Shown here: in pieces, positions 12,501 through 26,970 of the stretch
Layout of the letters: each line of letters opens with the position of its first letter
Position numbering within the stretch: position 1 is the stretch's first letter
Assembly: GCA_022414725.1 (NCBI GenBank)
Contig: JAJSRW010002087.1
Span: forward strand, 20,803 to 84,802
DNA from: Microglena sp. YARC
Lineage: Eukaryota; Chlorophyta; Chlorophyceae; Chlamydomonadales; Chlamydomonadaceae
Direction: 5' to 3'
Length of the DNA: 64,000 nucleotides
Translations under genes and position numbers: made by a program
The notes under the pieces: model-generated
Told to the model about the DNA's origin: nothing
What the model saw: the letters and a program-made list of their open reading frames with translations, nothing else
Database searches by the model: none

Positions 12501-15500
12501 CAACGTCATATGATATGCCGGTCCCTACATATGATGCAATGTGCATGATATCATATGATATCATACTCGCCTTTGGCTACATCATATGATATGCTGATAT
12601 ACTAGCAGTCAGGGCCAATCCAATTGGCACGAAGGTCAGAAAACACTTCAATTAGGTCCCCCTTGACTCCGTCAAGCCACGGGTACATTTGGAGTCCAGT
12701 GGGGCACCAGGAAAATTGTTATCACCATCACCAGCATCATCATTATTACCATCATCACCATCATAATTACCATCATCATCATCATCATCGTCACTTACTT
12801 CGGAGGACCTTGTGCCAGCTAGGGCTGTCAGAGAAATACTCTTTTCAAAACTGTCATCCCTTTCTGCGTCGTCAAGCATGCCAGCTTGTTCATCCTCTTC
12901 ATCCGTTTCGGGCATGTCAAGCTGTTCATGCTGTTCATGCTTGCCAAACCTGTCAGGCTTGTCAAGTTTGTCAGGCTTGTCAAATCTGTCAGGCTTGTCA
13001 GTCTTTCCAGGCTTGTCAGGCTTGGCAGTTTTGTCACCCTTGTCACTCTTGTCAATCTTTTCAGCCTTGTCGGGTTTTTCAGACACGTCAGCTTTGTCAG
13101 CCTTTCTAGCCTTGCAAGTTGTGTCGCTCTTGTCGGCCTTGTCGGTCTTGTCAACCTTTTCACTCTTGTCAAATCTGTCAAGCGTGCCAGTTGTGTCAGT
13201 CTTGTTAGCTTTGCCAGTCTTGTCAAATTTGTCAAGCGTGTCAGTTTTGTTAGCCTTGCCAGTCTTGTAAGATTTGTCAGTCTTGCCACTTTCGTCAGCT
13301 TTTTCAGCTTTGGCAGCCTGGTGGGTCTTCTCAAAGCGATGTAGTGGTAGTGGAGGGGATACATACGAAGATATCTCGTTCACAACCTTTGCTTTCCGTC
13401 GCTTGGGAACTGGGGCAGGGTGAGGGTGAGGGTGAGGAGGGGATGGGGGTTAGGGGGTGTGGGTTGGAGTGAGTGGTGTGAAGTGGGTGTGAGGGGGAGT
13501 GAGTGGGTGTGAGGGGGTCGGGGGTACGGGTGGTGGGGTGGGAAGGTGGGGAGGGTGAGGGGATGGGGGGAGTGAGGGGGTGTGAGTGGGTAAGGGGTAA
13601 GAATGGTGGTGTTGATGGTGTTGATGGTCGTGCTGATGGTGGTGTTGATGGTGTTGGTGTTGATGGTGGTGCTGATGGTGTTGATGGTGTTTGATGGAGG
13701 TGGTTATATGATGGTGGTGGAGGTTGCGATGGTGATTGGTGATAGTGGTGATGGTAGTGGTCATGACATCCCCACACAGCCATGGGAGTATCATGGTGGC
13801 CACATGACGAGTACAAATGGGAGTATCATGGTGGCCACATGAAAAGTACAAATGGGAGTATCATGGTGGCCACATGACAAGTACGCAACTAAATAGACAA
13901 CTGAATGAAGTCATAACAGCGTAACACCTGGTTGCCCTGCCATTGCAGCCGAGATAGCGGCCCTAGCTGCTAGCCCTCTGACTAGAGGAGGAAGCCACTT
14001 GACATGACAGCGTAACAATGTAACACCTGGTTGCCCTGCCATTGCATGCCGATGATAGCGGCCCCTAGCTGCTAGCCCTCTGACTAGAGGAGGAAGCCAC
14101 TTGACATGACAGCGTAACAATGTAACACCTGGTTGCCCTGCCATTGCAGCCGAGATAGCGGCCCTAGCTGCTAGCCCTCTGACTAGAGAGGAAGCCACTT
14201 ACATGACAGCGTAACAACATGTAACACTGTTGCCCTGCCATTGCAGCCGAGATAGCAGCGCCCTAGCTGCTAGCCCTTTGACTAGAGGAGGATTCCACTT
14301 GACATTACATGACGTAACAATTAACACCTGTTTGCCGCTCTGCCATGCGCCGAACCGGCCCAGCTCCGCCCTCTACTAGAGAGTAGCCACTACATAACAA
14401 GTAACACCACCGGTCCCCTGCCGCATTCATCGACGATAGCGCCCTAGCTTCTGACTAGGAGGAAGCATTGCACATGAACGAGGGTAAACAGATGTACACC
14501 TGTAAACCTGGTTCCTGCATTGGCAATAGTAGGCCCCTAGCTGCTAGCCCTCTGACTAGAGGAGGAAAGCCACTTGACATGACGAGCGTAACAATGTAAC
14601 ACTGGTTCCCCTGCCATTGCAGCCGAGATAGCGGCCCTAGCTGCTAGCCTCTGACTAGAAGGAGGAAGCCACTTGACATGACGCGTAACCAATGTACACC
14701 TGGTTCCCCTTGCCATTGCAGCCGAGATAGCGGCCCTAGCCTTTGTAAGCCCTGCTGACTAGAGGAGGAAGCCACTTGACATGACAGGCGTAACAATGTA
14801 ACTACACCTGGTTTTGCCCTGCCATTGCAGCCGAGATAGCGGCCCTAGCTGGTAGCCGCTCTGACTAGAGGAGGAAAGCCACTTAGACATGACGCGTAAC
14901 AATGTAACACCTGAGTTTCCCCTGCCATTGCAGCCGAGATAGATAGCGGCCCCTAGCTGCTAGCCCTCTGACTAGAGGAGGAAGCCACTTGACATGACAG
15001 CGTAACAATGTGAACACCTGGTTTGCCCTGCCATTGCAGCCGAGATAGCGGCCCTAGCTGCTAGCCCTCTGAACTATAATGAGGAGGAAGCCACTTGACA
15101 TGACAGCGTAACAAATGTAACACCTGGTTTCCCCTGCCATTGCAAGCCGAGATAGCGGCCCTAGCTGCTAAGCCCTCTGACTAGAGGAGGAAGCCACTTT
15201 TGACATTGACAACGCCGTAACAATGTACACCTGGTTGCCCTGCCTTGCAGCCGAGATAGCCCCCTAGCGTGCTAGCACGCTCTGTGGTACTGCTGAATGG
15301 GAGAGAAGCCACTTTGACATGACAGCGTAACAAATGTAACACCGTGGGTGCCATCATGCATTGCAGCCTGAGATAGGCTGGCCTAGTGCTGCCTAGCCTC
15401 TGATAGAGGAGGCAAGCACTTGAAGGCATGAAACAGCGTAACAATGTAACACCTGGTTGCCCGCCATTGCAGCCGAGATAGCGGCCTAACTGCTAGCCCT

Positions 15501-18500
15501 CTGACTAGAGGAGGAAGCCACTGACATGAGAGGAGGAAGGCCACTTGAACATTGGACAGCGTAACATGTAAACACGCTGGTTTGCCCTGCCATTGCAGCC
15601 CGATCAAGAGCGCTAAGCATGGCCCTAGCTGCTAGCCCTCTGACTAGAGGAGGAAGCCACTTGACATGACAGCGTAACAATGTAACACCTGGTTGCCTGC
15701 CATTGCAGCCGAGATAGCGGGCCCTAGCTGCTAGCCCTCTGACTAGAGGAGGAAGCCACTGACATGACAGCGTAAACAATGTAACACCTGGTCCCCCTGC
15801 CATTGTGCAGCCGAGATAAGCGGCCCTAGCTGCTAGCCCTCTGACTAGAGAGGAAGCCACTTGACATGACAGCGTAACAATGTAACACTGGTTTTCCTCT
15901 AACAATGCCATTGCAGCCGAGATAGGGAGGAGGAGCCACTTGGGCCCTAGCTGCTAGCCCTCTGCTGCGGTACTAGAGAGGAAGCACTTGACATGACAGC
16001 GTAACAATGTAACACCTGGTTGCCCTGCCATTGCAGCCGAGATAGCGGCCCTAGCTGCTAGCCCTCTGACTAGAGGAGGAAGCCACTTGACATGACAGCG
16101 TAACAATGTAACACCTGGTTGCCCTGCCATTGCAGCCGAGATAGCGGCCCTAGCTGCTAGCCCTCTGACTAGAGGAGGAAGCCACTTGACATGACAGCGT
16201 AACAATGTAACACCTGGTTCCCCTGCCATTGCAGCGAGGTGGGGATAGCGGCCCTAGCTGCTAGCCCTCTGACTAGAGGAGGAAGCCACTTGACATGACA
16301 GCGTAAACAATGTAACACCTGTTCCCTTGCATTGCAAGCCGAGATAGCGGCCTAGCTGCTAGCCTCTGATAAGAGGAGGAAGCCTAGACTAGAGAGGAAG
16401 CCACTTGACATGACAGCGTAACAATGTAACAATGGAACACCTGGTTCCCTGCATTGCAGCCGAGATAGCGGCCCTAGCTGCTAGCCCTCCGTACCAGGGG
16501 AACCAGGTGCTACATGTTATAGAATGACTTGACATAGAATGACAGTGTAACAATGTATTGCTGTGTATGTATTGTTATGTATGTAATGTTGTGTATGTAT
16601 TGTTATGTATGTTGTTGTATGATGTAATTATGTATGTATTGTAATGTATCTATTGTATGTATGTATTGTTATGTATGTTGTGTTATTGTTATGTATGTAT
16701 TGTTATGTATGATATTGTTATGTATGTTTGATTGTTGTGTATGTATGTATTGTTGTGTATGTATTGTTATGTATGTATTGTTATGTATGTATTGTTATGT
16801 ATGTATTGTTATGTATGTATTGAGATGTATGTATTGTTGTGTATGTATTGTTATGTATGTATTGTTATGTATGTATTGTTTGAATGTTGTATTATTGTTT
16901 ATGTATGTATTGTTATGTATGTATTGTTATGTATGCATTGTCATGACATGACATGACAAAGTAACAATGCAATACCTGGTTCCCCTGCTAAAGAGGCTGT
17001 TTTCTCAGATGTAGCTCCAGATGCAGTCACTGTTGCCACTGAGCCACCTTCCGTGGCGGTGTCATCAGATGCTGTCATGGTGGCGGTAGACTCAGAGACT
17101 GCAGGGTAGATTTTTGTTGACTTGGCTCGTGCTGCAGGGCGAGGATGCATTGAATTAGTGAATGAATGAAGAGGATGCTGTCATGGTAGTGGTTGACTCA
17201 GAGACTGCAGGGTGGATTTTTGTTGACTTGGCTTGTGCTGCAGGGCGAGGATGCATTGAATTAGTGAATGAATGAAGAGGATGCTGTCATGGTAGTGGTT
17301 GACTCAGAGACTGCAGGGTGGGTTTGTGTTGACTTGGCTCGTGCTGCAGGGCGAGGATGCATTGAATTAGTGAATGAATGAAGAGGATGCTGTCATGGTA
17401 GTGGTTGACTCAGAGACTGCAGGGTGGATTTTTGTTGACTTGGCTCGTGCTGCAGGGCGAGGATGCATTGAATTAGTGAATGAATGAAGAGGATGCTGTC
17501 ATGGTAGTGGTTGACTCAGAGACTGCAGGGTGGATTTTTGTTGACTTGGCTCGTGCTGCAGGGCGAGGATGCATTGAATTAGTGAATGAATGAAGAGGAT
17601 GCTGTCATGGTAGTGGTTGGCTCAGAGACTGTAGGGTGGACCCTTATTGACTTGGCTCGTGCTGCAAGCTTCAAGTTTAAAGTAAGGAGCGCAATCATGG
17701 ATAAAAATAAAATACAATTATGTGCTGCAGGGTCAAGTTAAATTGAGTAAGGAAAATAAATAAATAAAATAAACGAAGTGCTGCAGGGTGCAGTAAATTG
17801 AAATTGAAATTGAAATTGTTACATCCGTGTACAACAGTTACTCACAGGACGTGATGTTAAGGACACCACAGCGTAGGGTGAAGTAAATTTGATATTGAAA
17901 TTAAAATTGTTACATCCGTGTAATACAGTTACTCACAGGACGTGATGTTACGGACACCACAGCGTAGGGTGAAGTAAAATTAAGTAAGCACATGCACGCA
18001 TAAGGAGGATGAATTAAATAACATATAAACACATATACATATTGATATAGGCTGTGGGTAGGGCTTGAAACGCATATAAATTTTATAATTTGCCTACCTC
18101 TTGGGTGTGAGGCAGCACCACAAGCCGGAGCAGGCTTACTTGCTGCAGTGCCCTCCTTACAAGGCTTAGTCTCCCTTGCAGGGGGCTCTGCTACAGCTGC
18201 TGCAGCTGTGCTTGCTGTAGGGTGGGCTTTTAAACGCATATAAATATTATAATTTGCCTACCTCTTGGGTGTGAGGCAGAACCACTAGCCGGAGCAGGCT
18301 TCCTTGCTGCTGCCACTACCCCCTTTCTAGTTGTACTTTTCATACAAGGGTATATTAGAAGTGGCCTACCTCTTGGGTGCGAGGCAGCACCACTAGCCGG
18401 AGCAGGCTTACTTGCTGCCACGCCCTCCTTATAAGGCTTAGTCTCCCTTGCAGGAGGCTCTGCTACAGCTGCTGCAGCTGCGCTTGTATATCGAGGTGTG

Positions 18501-21473
18501 ACCTTTGCCGTTGATGTGACCTTCGCCAGGGCTGTTGGCGTTGCTGTTGGCTGGTCCACGACCCCCTGGCTGCATTGTCCTGTTTGGCGGTTGCTGTTGG
18601 CTGTCATGCCCCCTGGCTGGGTCCTGTTGGCAGGTCCTTTGGTATTACTCTTGGCTGGTCCACGACCCCCTGTCCCGTTGCTGCTGCTGCTGCTCCCGCA
18701 TGGCCTGCAAGTGTGTGTGTGTTGTGGTGTGTGTGTGTGGGGGGGGGGGGGGGGGGGGGGGGGGAGGCGTGTGTAGGGGGGCCGTGTGTGTGGTGTGTGT
18801 GTGTGTGGTGTGGTGGTGGTGTGGTGGTGGGGGGGGTTGGGTTTTTGGGTTGGGTTGGGTTTGGGTTGGGTTGGGTAGGGTAGGGTTGGGTTGGGTTGGG
18901 GGGGGGGGGGGGGGGCAAGTGAGGTCTTAGGAGAGAAACGTTATCCGAAGTGGGTTGGAGGGATTTGGACACGCGATCCTACAACTTTCTAAAAACATGG
19001 ACAACTATTGAGTACACAGTTTGATGATGCCACACATGTCACACGGGTATATACACACTACATACCTGCCGGTTATTATCCGGATTGGACAATTTTATTA
19101 CTATTACTAGCTGTACTCAACTAATACTACTTACTGCTACTGCTACTGACTACTACTACTACTCTACTGCTACTACTACTACTACTACTGCTAACTACTA
19201 CTACTACTACTACTACTAACTACTACTGCTCTACTACTACTACTAACTACTACTACTACTGCCTACTGCTACTGCTATTACTACTGCTTTTATACACTCT
19301 ACTACTAACTACTCTACTACTACTGCTTTTACTACTACTAACTACTACAACACTACTACTACTACACTAACTACTACGTACTACTACTACTACTCTACAC
19401 TACTACTACTGACTACTACTACTGCTACTACTACTGCTTTACTACTACTGCTACTGCTACTTAACTACTACTACCTACTTGCACTGCTACTTACTGCTTT
19501 TTACATACTACGCTACTACTGCTTTTATACTACTACTGCTACTACTATCTACTACTACTACTACTAACTACACTACTACATCGCTTTTACTACGTGCTTT
19601 ACTACTACTACTACTACTACTACTAACTACTGCTACTGCTACTGCTACTACTACTACTCTCTACTATCTACTATACTACTACTGACTACTACTGCTACTA
19701 CTACTATCTACTACTACTACTACTGCTATACTTATACAACTAACTACTGCTACTACTATTTACTACTGCTTTTACTACACTACTGCTACTTACTAACACA
19801 CTACTACTACTGCTACTAACTAACTGCTTTGTTACTACTACTACTACTTACTACTACTACTGCTACTACTTACTGCTACACTACTGCTACTACTACTACT
19901 ACTATACTACTACTACTACTACTACTTACTACACTGGCTACTACTACTGCTATACTACTACTGCTTACTACTACTGCTTTTTTACTACTACTACTACTAC
20001 TGCTACTACTGCTACTACTACTAACACTACTACTACTACTACTATACTACTGCTACATACTGCTTTTTTACTACTACTACTACTACTACTGTTTTACTAC
20101 TACTGCTTATTACTGCTACTACTACTGCTTGGCTACTACTGGCTTTTTACTACTACTACTACTACTGCTACGCACTACTACTACTACTACTTTTTACTAC
20201 TACTACTCTACTACTCTGCTACTTACTACTACTACTACTACTGCTTTTACTACTACTACTACTACTACTACTACTGCTGACTACTACTGCTACTACTACT
20301 ACTACTTACTTACTGCTACTACCTACTACTGCCTATTACGCTATTGTATTTTTTTTTTTTTTTTTTTTGTTTTTTTTTCTATTTTTTTTTTTTTTTGTTT
20401 TTATTTTTTTTTTTTTGTTTTTTGTCTACTGCTGCCTTTTACTACTTTAGCTTACTACTACTACTGATCTATACTACTACTGCTACTGCTACTGCTACTA
20501 ACTACTGCTTACTACTACTACTCCTACTGCTACTTACTACTGCTACTACTACTGCTAACTACTGCTACTGCCTACCTGGCTACTACTACTAGCTACTACT
20601 ACTACTAACTAACTACTACTACTGCTCACTACTATATACTACTACTACTTACTAGCTACTACTACCTATCTACTCACTTAACTACTAGCTTGCTACTACT
20701 ACACTACAACTACTACTGCTACTATTACTGATTAGCTGCTACTACTTGCTTATGCTGCTTGCTACTTGACTGCTTTTACTACTACATACTACTACTACTA
20801 ACTCTGCGTACTCACTACTACTACTTAACTGCTTACTACTACTGCCGCTTTTACTACTACCTACTACTTACTACTTCTAGCTGTAACTACTACTACAACT
20901 TACTACCTACTACTACTACTACTACTACCTTACACTACTACTGCTAACTACTACTACTACTACTACTCTACTACTACTACTACTACTACTATACTACTAC
21001 TACTAACTACTACTGGCTACTACTAATAATTAATAAATACTACTACTACTACTACTACCTGCTACTACTACTACTGCTACTACTAACTACTACTAATACT
21101 ACTACTGCTTCTACTTAAGCTACTACATTGCTACTGCTACTACTGTCTTTTTACTACCCCTACTACTAACTACTACTACTAGCTAACTACTACTAACTTT
21201 ACTGTTTACTACTACTACTACTACTACTACTACTTACAGAAATACTACTACTACTACTGCTACTACTAATAATAATATACTACTACTACTATACTACTAC
21301 TATACTGCTACTACTACTACTGCTTTTACTACTACTACTACTACTACTAAATACTACTACTACTACTGTATACTACGACTCTACTACTACTACTTACTAC
21401 GAACTGTACTACTACTAATGACTACCTTACTTACTACCTACTACTCACTTACTGCTTACTACTACTACTACTG

Positions 21474-21507
<34 letters not shown>

Positions 21508-21677
21508 ACTACTAACTACTACTGCTACTACTAACTACTACTTACTACTACTACTACTGACTACTACTACTGCTACTACTACTTACTACTACTACTACTA
21601 CTACTACTACTTACTACTACTACTACTACTACTGCTACTACTACTACTGCTACTGCTACTGCTACTGCTACTGCTTT

Positions 21678-21713
<36 letters not shown>

Positions 21714-21862
21714 CACTACTACTGCTACTACTATTACTGCTACTGCTACTACTACTACTACTGCTTTTACTACTACTACTACTACTACTTACTACCTGCG
21801 CTACTACTACTGCTACTACTACTACTGCTACTATACTACTACTACTGCTACCCTACTACTGG

Positions 21863-21901
<39 letters not shown>

Positions 21902-21932
21902 TTACTACTACACTACTGCTACTCTACTACTA

Positions 21933-21981
<49 letters not shown>

Positions 21982-24900
21982 ACTACTACTACTTACTACT
22001 ACTACTACTACTAACTTCACTACTGCTACTACTACTACTATTTACTGCTTACTACTACTACTACTACTACTTACTACTACTACTACTACTACTATACTCG
22101 CCTACTACTACTTACTAAACTCTACACTACTTACTACTACTGCTTTTACTACTACTACTACTACTACTACTACTGCTACTACTACTACTACTATTACTAC
22201 GGCCTACCTCTACTACTGCTCTAACTACTACTGCTCTAACTACTACTAGCTACTTACTTGCTACCTACTACTGCTACTACTGCTACTACTACTACTACTG
22301 CTTTGACTACTACTACTACTACTACACTACTACTACTTTTACTACTACTACTAACTGCTACTACTACTACTACTACTAGCTACTACACCTGGTACTACTG
22401 CACTGTACTACTCACTACTTCACTACTACGACTCCCCGACTACTACTGCTTTACTACTACTACTTTTACTACTTACTAGCTAACTACTACTTTTACTATT
22501 ACTGCTACTACTACTACTACTACTACTGGCTACTACTACTACTACTACTAGCTACTGCGCTACTACTCGCTACTACTACTACTAACTACTCACTTTAACT
22601 GCTACTACACTACTACTACTACTACTACTACTGGACTACTACTACTGCTACTACTACTCACTACTACTACTACTACTTTAACTAACTACTAACTCTGCTA
22701 CACTACTACTACTGCCTACTTGCTACCTGCTTTTAAGACTTTACTACTACTACTACTAACTACTACTACCTACTACTACTGACTACTACTGCACTACTAC
22801 TACTACTACTATACTACTACTACTGTACTACTACTGCTCATTTTTACTAGGCTACTACTTACTACTTACTGCTACTACTGCTACTGGCTACTACTACTAC
22901 TACTTACTACTACTACTACTACTATACTATTCACTTACTACTACCTGCTACTATTACTGCACTACTGGCTTAGCTACTACTACTACTATGCTTTTACTAC
23001 TATCTACTACTACTACTACTTTTACTACTACTATACTACTACGACTATACTACTCACTATACCTACTATACCTGCTACTACTACTACTACTACACTACTA
23101 CTGACTACTACTACTAACTACTAACTACTACTACTACTGTACCTACTTACTACAACTACTACTACTACTACTACTACTGCTACTACTACTACTAACTACT
23201 ACACTACGTATACTACTACTCAAACTACTACTACTTGCTACTAGCTACTACTCGCTACTGCTAACTGGCTCTGCACTCTGTTTACTCACTACTACTACTA
23301 CTACTACTACCGCTAATACTACTACTATTATGCTACTGCTACTATACTACTACCTACACTGGCCTTAACTATACTACTACTCCACTACTGCACTGCTGAC
23401 TCCATCTACTGCTTCTACTACTTAGACTGCTCTTAACTACTACTACTATTGCTAATATATTACTGACTACTACTATTACTTGCTTTACTACTACTACTTT
23501 ACTACTACTATACTACTTTCACTACTGCTTCTACAATTTTACTACTAATACTACTACTACGGGTCAGGGCACTTAGGTTTAAGGGTTTAGGACCGCGGTT
23601 AGGGGTTAGGGGTTTAGTGCGTTTAGTTTTGATTATAAGCTTCAGGGATTTTGGTGGGTGTAGGTTTTTAGGGTAAGTGGGGTCTAACTGAAGTGGGGGC
23701 TACCTTCCCCCTACCGTGTATGAACTTGTGAGTGAGAATGTGTGTGGCAGGGCTATACAAAACGTTACATTTCCGTGTTGGACAGCACTACCTGCATCTC
23801 TGTCTACCTTTTAGGTTAGTGGGGGCTACCTTCCCCCTACCGTGCATGACCTTGTGAGTGAGAATGTGTGTGGCAGGGCTATACAAAACGTTACATTTCC
23901 GCGTTGGACACCAGGGTACTTCCATTGACCAAATTGGCCAGCGCTTTAGCGCACTTGAAAAAATAGAAACTGCGCTTTGTAGTGCAAAAAGCGCAAAGAT
24001 TGCTTGCTGCGCCCACAGGGGGTTGCACAAAACTGCGCGAAAAACGCGCAGTGGGGCTTAAAAGGCAGCGTGCCAGCGCACAAAAGCGCGCACTTGGAAG
24101 TACCCTGGAGGGCACCATTACCTGAAACTCCATCTGCCGTGGCTTCGCTGTCCGCCTTGTCTGCCGTGGCCTCGCTATCACCAGCAGATGTCTGGCCCTG
24201 CTTCGCATCCCGCGCGGCCACGCCACCTGTGGTTGTACCCATCTTGGGGTCAACGTCTGGCTCCGAAGCCTGTGCAGACGTAGTTGCATAGGCTGGCCCA
24301 CCACCACCACTACCACCACCACCACCAGGGGCACCACCTTCCCAACCACCACCACCACCACCTGGCGTACCACCTCCACCACCACCACCACCAGGGGCAC
24401 CACCTCCTTTACCACCACCACCACCACCAGGGGTAGCTGTGAGTATGGACTTGGTGGCTTTGGATGAGGTAGGAGGAGGTTGGGAGGGCGGTAGTAGTGG
24501 TGTGACCAAGCCAGTGCTCCCACCGGAGCCCCTGTGGACGAGTTTGATCTTCTTGGGGAAGGGGGTGGTCGAAGTGGAGGGGAGGCTGCTGCGAGTTGAA
24601 AGCTCTCCCCTTTTCATACTGTCATCGGCGTTGGCTCCACGACCTGCATTGTAGGTTGTCAGTTTGCAGGTTAGGGGGTGGCTGGGTGGGTGGTGGGTGG
24701 ATGGTGTGTGGATGGAGGGTGATGGAGGGTGGATGGTGGGTGGGTGGTGGATGGATGGTGGGTGGTGGTGGGTGGGTGGTGGGTGGATGGTGTGTGGATG
24801 GAGGGTGATGGAGGGTGGATGGTGGGTGGGTGGTGGATGGATGGTGGGTGGGTGGTGGGTGGGTGGTGGGTGGATGGTGTGTGGATGGAGGGTGATGGAG

Positions 24901-26931
24901 GGTGGATGGTGGGTGGGTGGTGGATGGATGGTGGGTGGGTGGTGGGTGGGTGGTGGGTGGATGGTGTGTGGATGGAGGGTGATGGAGGGTGGATGGTGGG
25001 CGGGTGGTGGATGGATGGTGGGTGGGTGGTGGGTGGGTGGTGGGTGGATGGTGTGTGGATGGAGGGTGATGGAGGGTGGATGGTGGATGGTGGGTGGGTG
25101 GTGGATGGATGGTGGGTGGGTGGTGGGTGGTGGTGGGTGGTGGTGGATGGTGTGTGGATGGAGGGTGATGGAGGGTGGATGGTGGATGGTGGGTGGGTGG
25201 TGGATGGATGGTGGGTGGATGGTGGATATTGGGTGCATGGCGGGTGGATGATAGGTGGATGGTAGGTTGGATGGTAGGTGGATGGTCGGTGGATGGTGGG
25301 TGGGTGGGGTGGATGGTGGGTGGATGGATGGTGGGAGGGTGGATGAAGGGTGGGTGGATGGTGGGTGGATGGATGGATGGTGGGTGGGTGGATGGTGAGT
25401 GGGTTGGTAGATGGATGGTGGGTGGGCGCACCGTCAGCAGTAGCCGAATCCGAGCAAGTGGCGGTCGGTGCTGGCCCACTGGCATTCGGTGTTGTTTGTA
25501 TCTTAAGCCTCAGCTTCCCTGCAGATCTGCCCTCCGTACTAGGGGGGGGAGCCACAGGGGGCTTTGCCCCCCCAGCATCAGCTGTACTGCCCTCGTGAAG
25601 GTGCGAGCCAGTGGGGCTGGGTCCACCCTTGCTCGAGGATTTAAGCGCAGAGGCAGCTAGGGCCGCTATCTCGGCTGCAATGGCAGCAGCCTCAGCCAAA
25701 ATGCTATGTTTCCGGGAGGGCTTAGTCCAAGATGGCCCGGCGAAGGGGTTGGGTCCAGTGGAGGGGTTAGCCCCGGATGGCCCGGTGGAGGGATTGGGTC
25801 CGGCGGAGGGCTTAGCCCCGGATGGCCCGGTGGAGGGATCGGGTCCGGTGGAGGGATTGAGTCCGGTGGAGGGCTTTGCCCCAGATGGCCTGGTGGAGGG
25901 ATTGGGTCCGGTGGAGGGCTTAGCCCCGGATGGCCCGGCAGAGGGGTCCAGGCCCAACCCCTTGGAAAGATTGAGGGGCCTAGCAAGCGGGCGTTTCACC
26001 GGCCCTCCTTTTCCATGGGTGGGGGGGGCTGCCTCCCCAAGGGGGTGGGTGCTGTGGGGGGCTGTTGTGGATTCTTCCCCAATGCGCCCTCCTACCCGCC
26101 ATGCCTGCGTGGCCAGCCGTACCCTCACGCCCGCCATGCCTCTCGTGGCCCAGCTGTACCCTCACGCCCGCCACGCCCGCCATACCCCTCGTGGCCAGCG
26201 GTACCCTCACGCCCGCCACGCCCGCCATGCCTTGCATGGCCAGCGGTGCTCTCATGCCCCCCATGCCCAGCGGTGCCCTCACGCCCGCCATGCCCTGCTT
26301 GACCAGCGGTGCCGCCACGCCCGCCACGACCTCCATGCCCTGTGTTTCCAGCGGTGCCCTCCCCGCCCTTGGAGAGTTGCTGCGCATGGTTGCGGATAGC
26401 CGCCTTCAGTTTGACAGTCCCTGCCTTGGGAAACGAGCCAGGGGGGGGGAGGTCCTTGGAGGAGAGGGCGGGCTGACGAGAGTTGGCGTGGCTTGAGGCC
26501 TGAGGCCTCCCATCTCGAGGAGGACCCTGACCCTGACCCTGCCTCTGAATGTTGGAAGCTTCCGGAAGGTCAGCAACAACCTCGGGGTTGGTGGTTTCAG
26601 GTTCAGCTTGTTGGGGCGTCTTGGCGTACTCTACTGGTATGGTGCTGCCTACCTCCTTAGACCATATGCCCCGAAAGACCTTGTCTAATCTCTCGGAGGC
26701 GACGTAGATTGCGCTGCCTGCCTCATTGAATGCCTGGCAGTTGTTCCACACCTGAAGCAATTATTAAATGGTTGCTTGTGTGTGTGTGTGTGTGTGTGTG
26801 AGAGAGTGTGTGTATGTGTGTGTGTGTGAGTGTGTGTGTGTAGCGCAGCCGGCCTCATTCGATGCCTGGCAGTTGTTCCACACCTGAAGCAATTATTAAA
26901 TGGTTGCTTGTGTGTGTGCGTATATGTGTGT

Positions 26932-26970
<39 letters not shown>

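Noticed and set aside
12812..13344. Plus-strand Leu/Ser/Val-rich frames opposite exon 10
   Set aside because: Shadow of the KTDK repeat; the minus strand has the splice sites, the basic nuclear motif and matching phase.
13911..16229. 33-residue repeat protein encoded by the 99-bp array
   Set aside because: Frame is open only because the period is divisible by three; in the phase required from exon 9 the unit contains a TAG, and indel-rich units break it.
16941..17150. Plus-strand coding reading of the exon 9 region
   Set aside because: Open, but without phase-compatible neighbours; the minus strand has acceptor and donor in phase 1 and a composition like exons 6-8.
24671..25430. Long Pro/His/Thr or Trp/Gly/Met reading frames of 170-490 codons
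   Set aside because: They are translations of the GGTGGGTGGAT minisatellite on either strand; only the parts in exons 5 and 6 have non-repeat coding character and splice sites.
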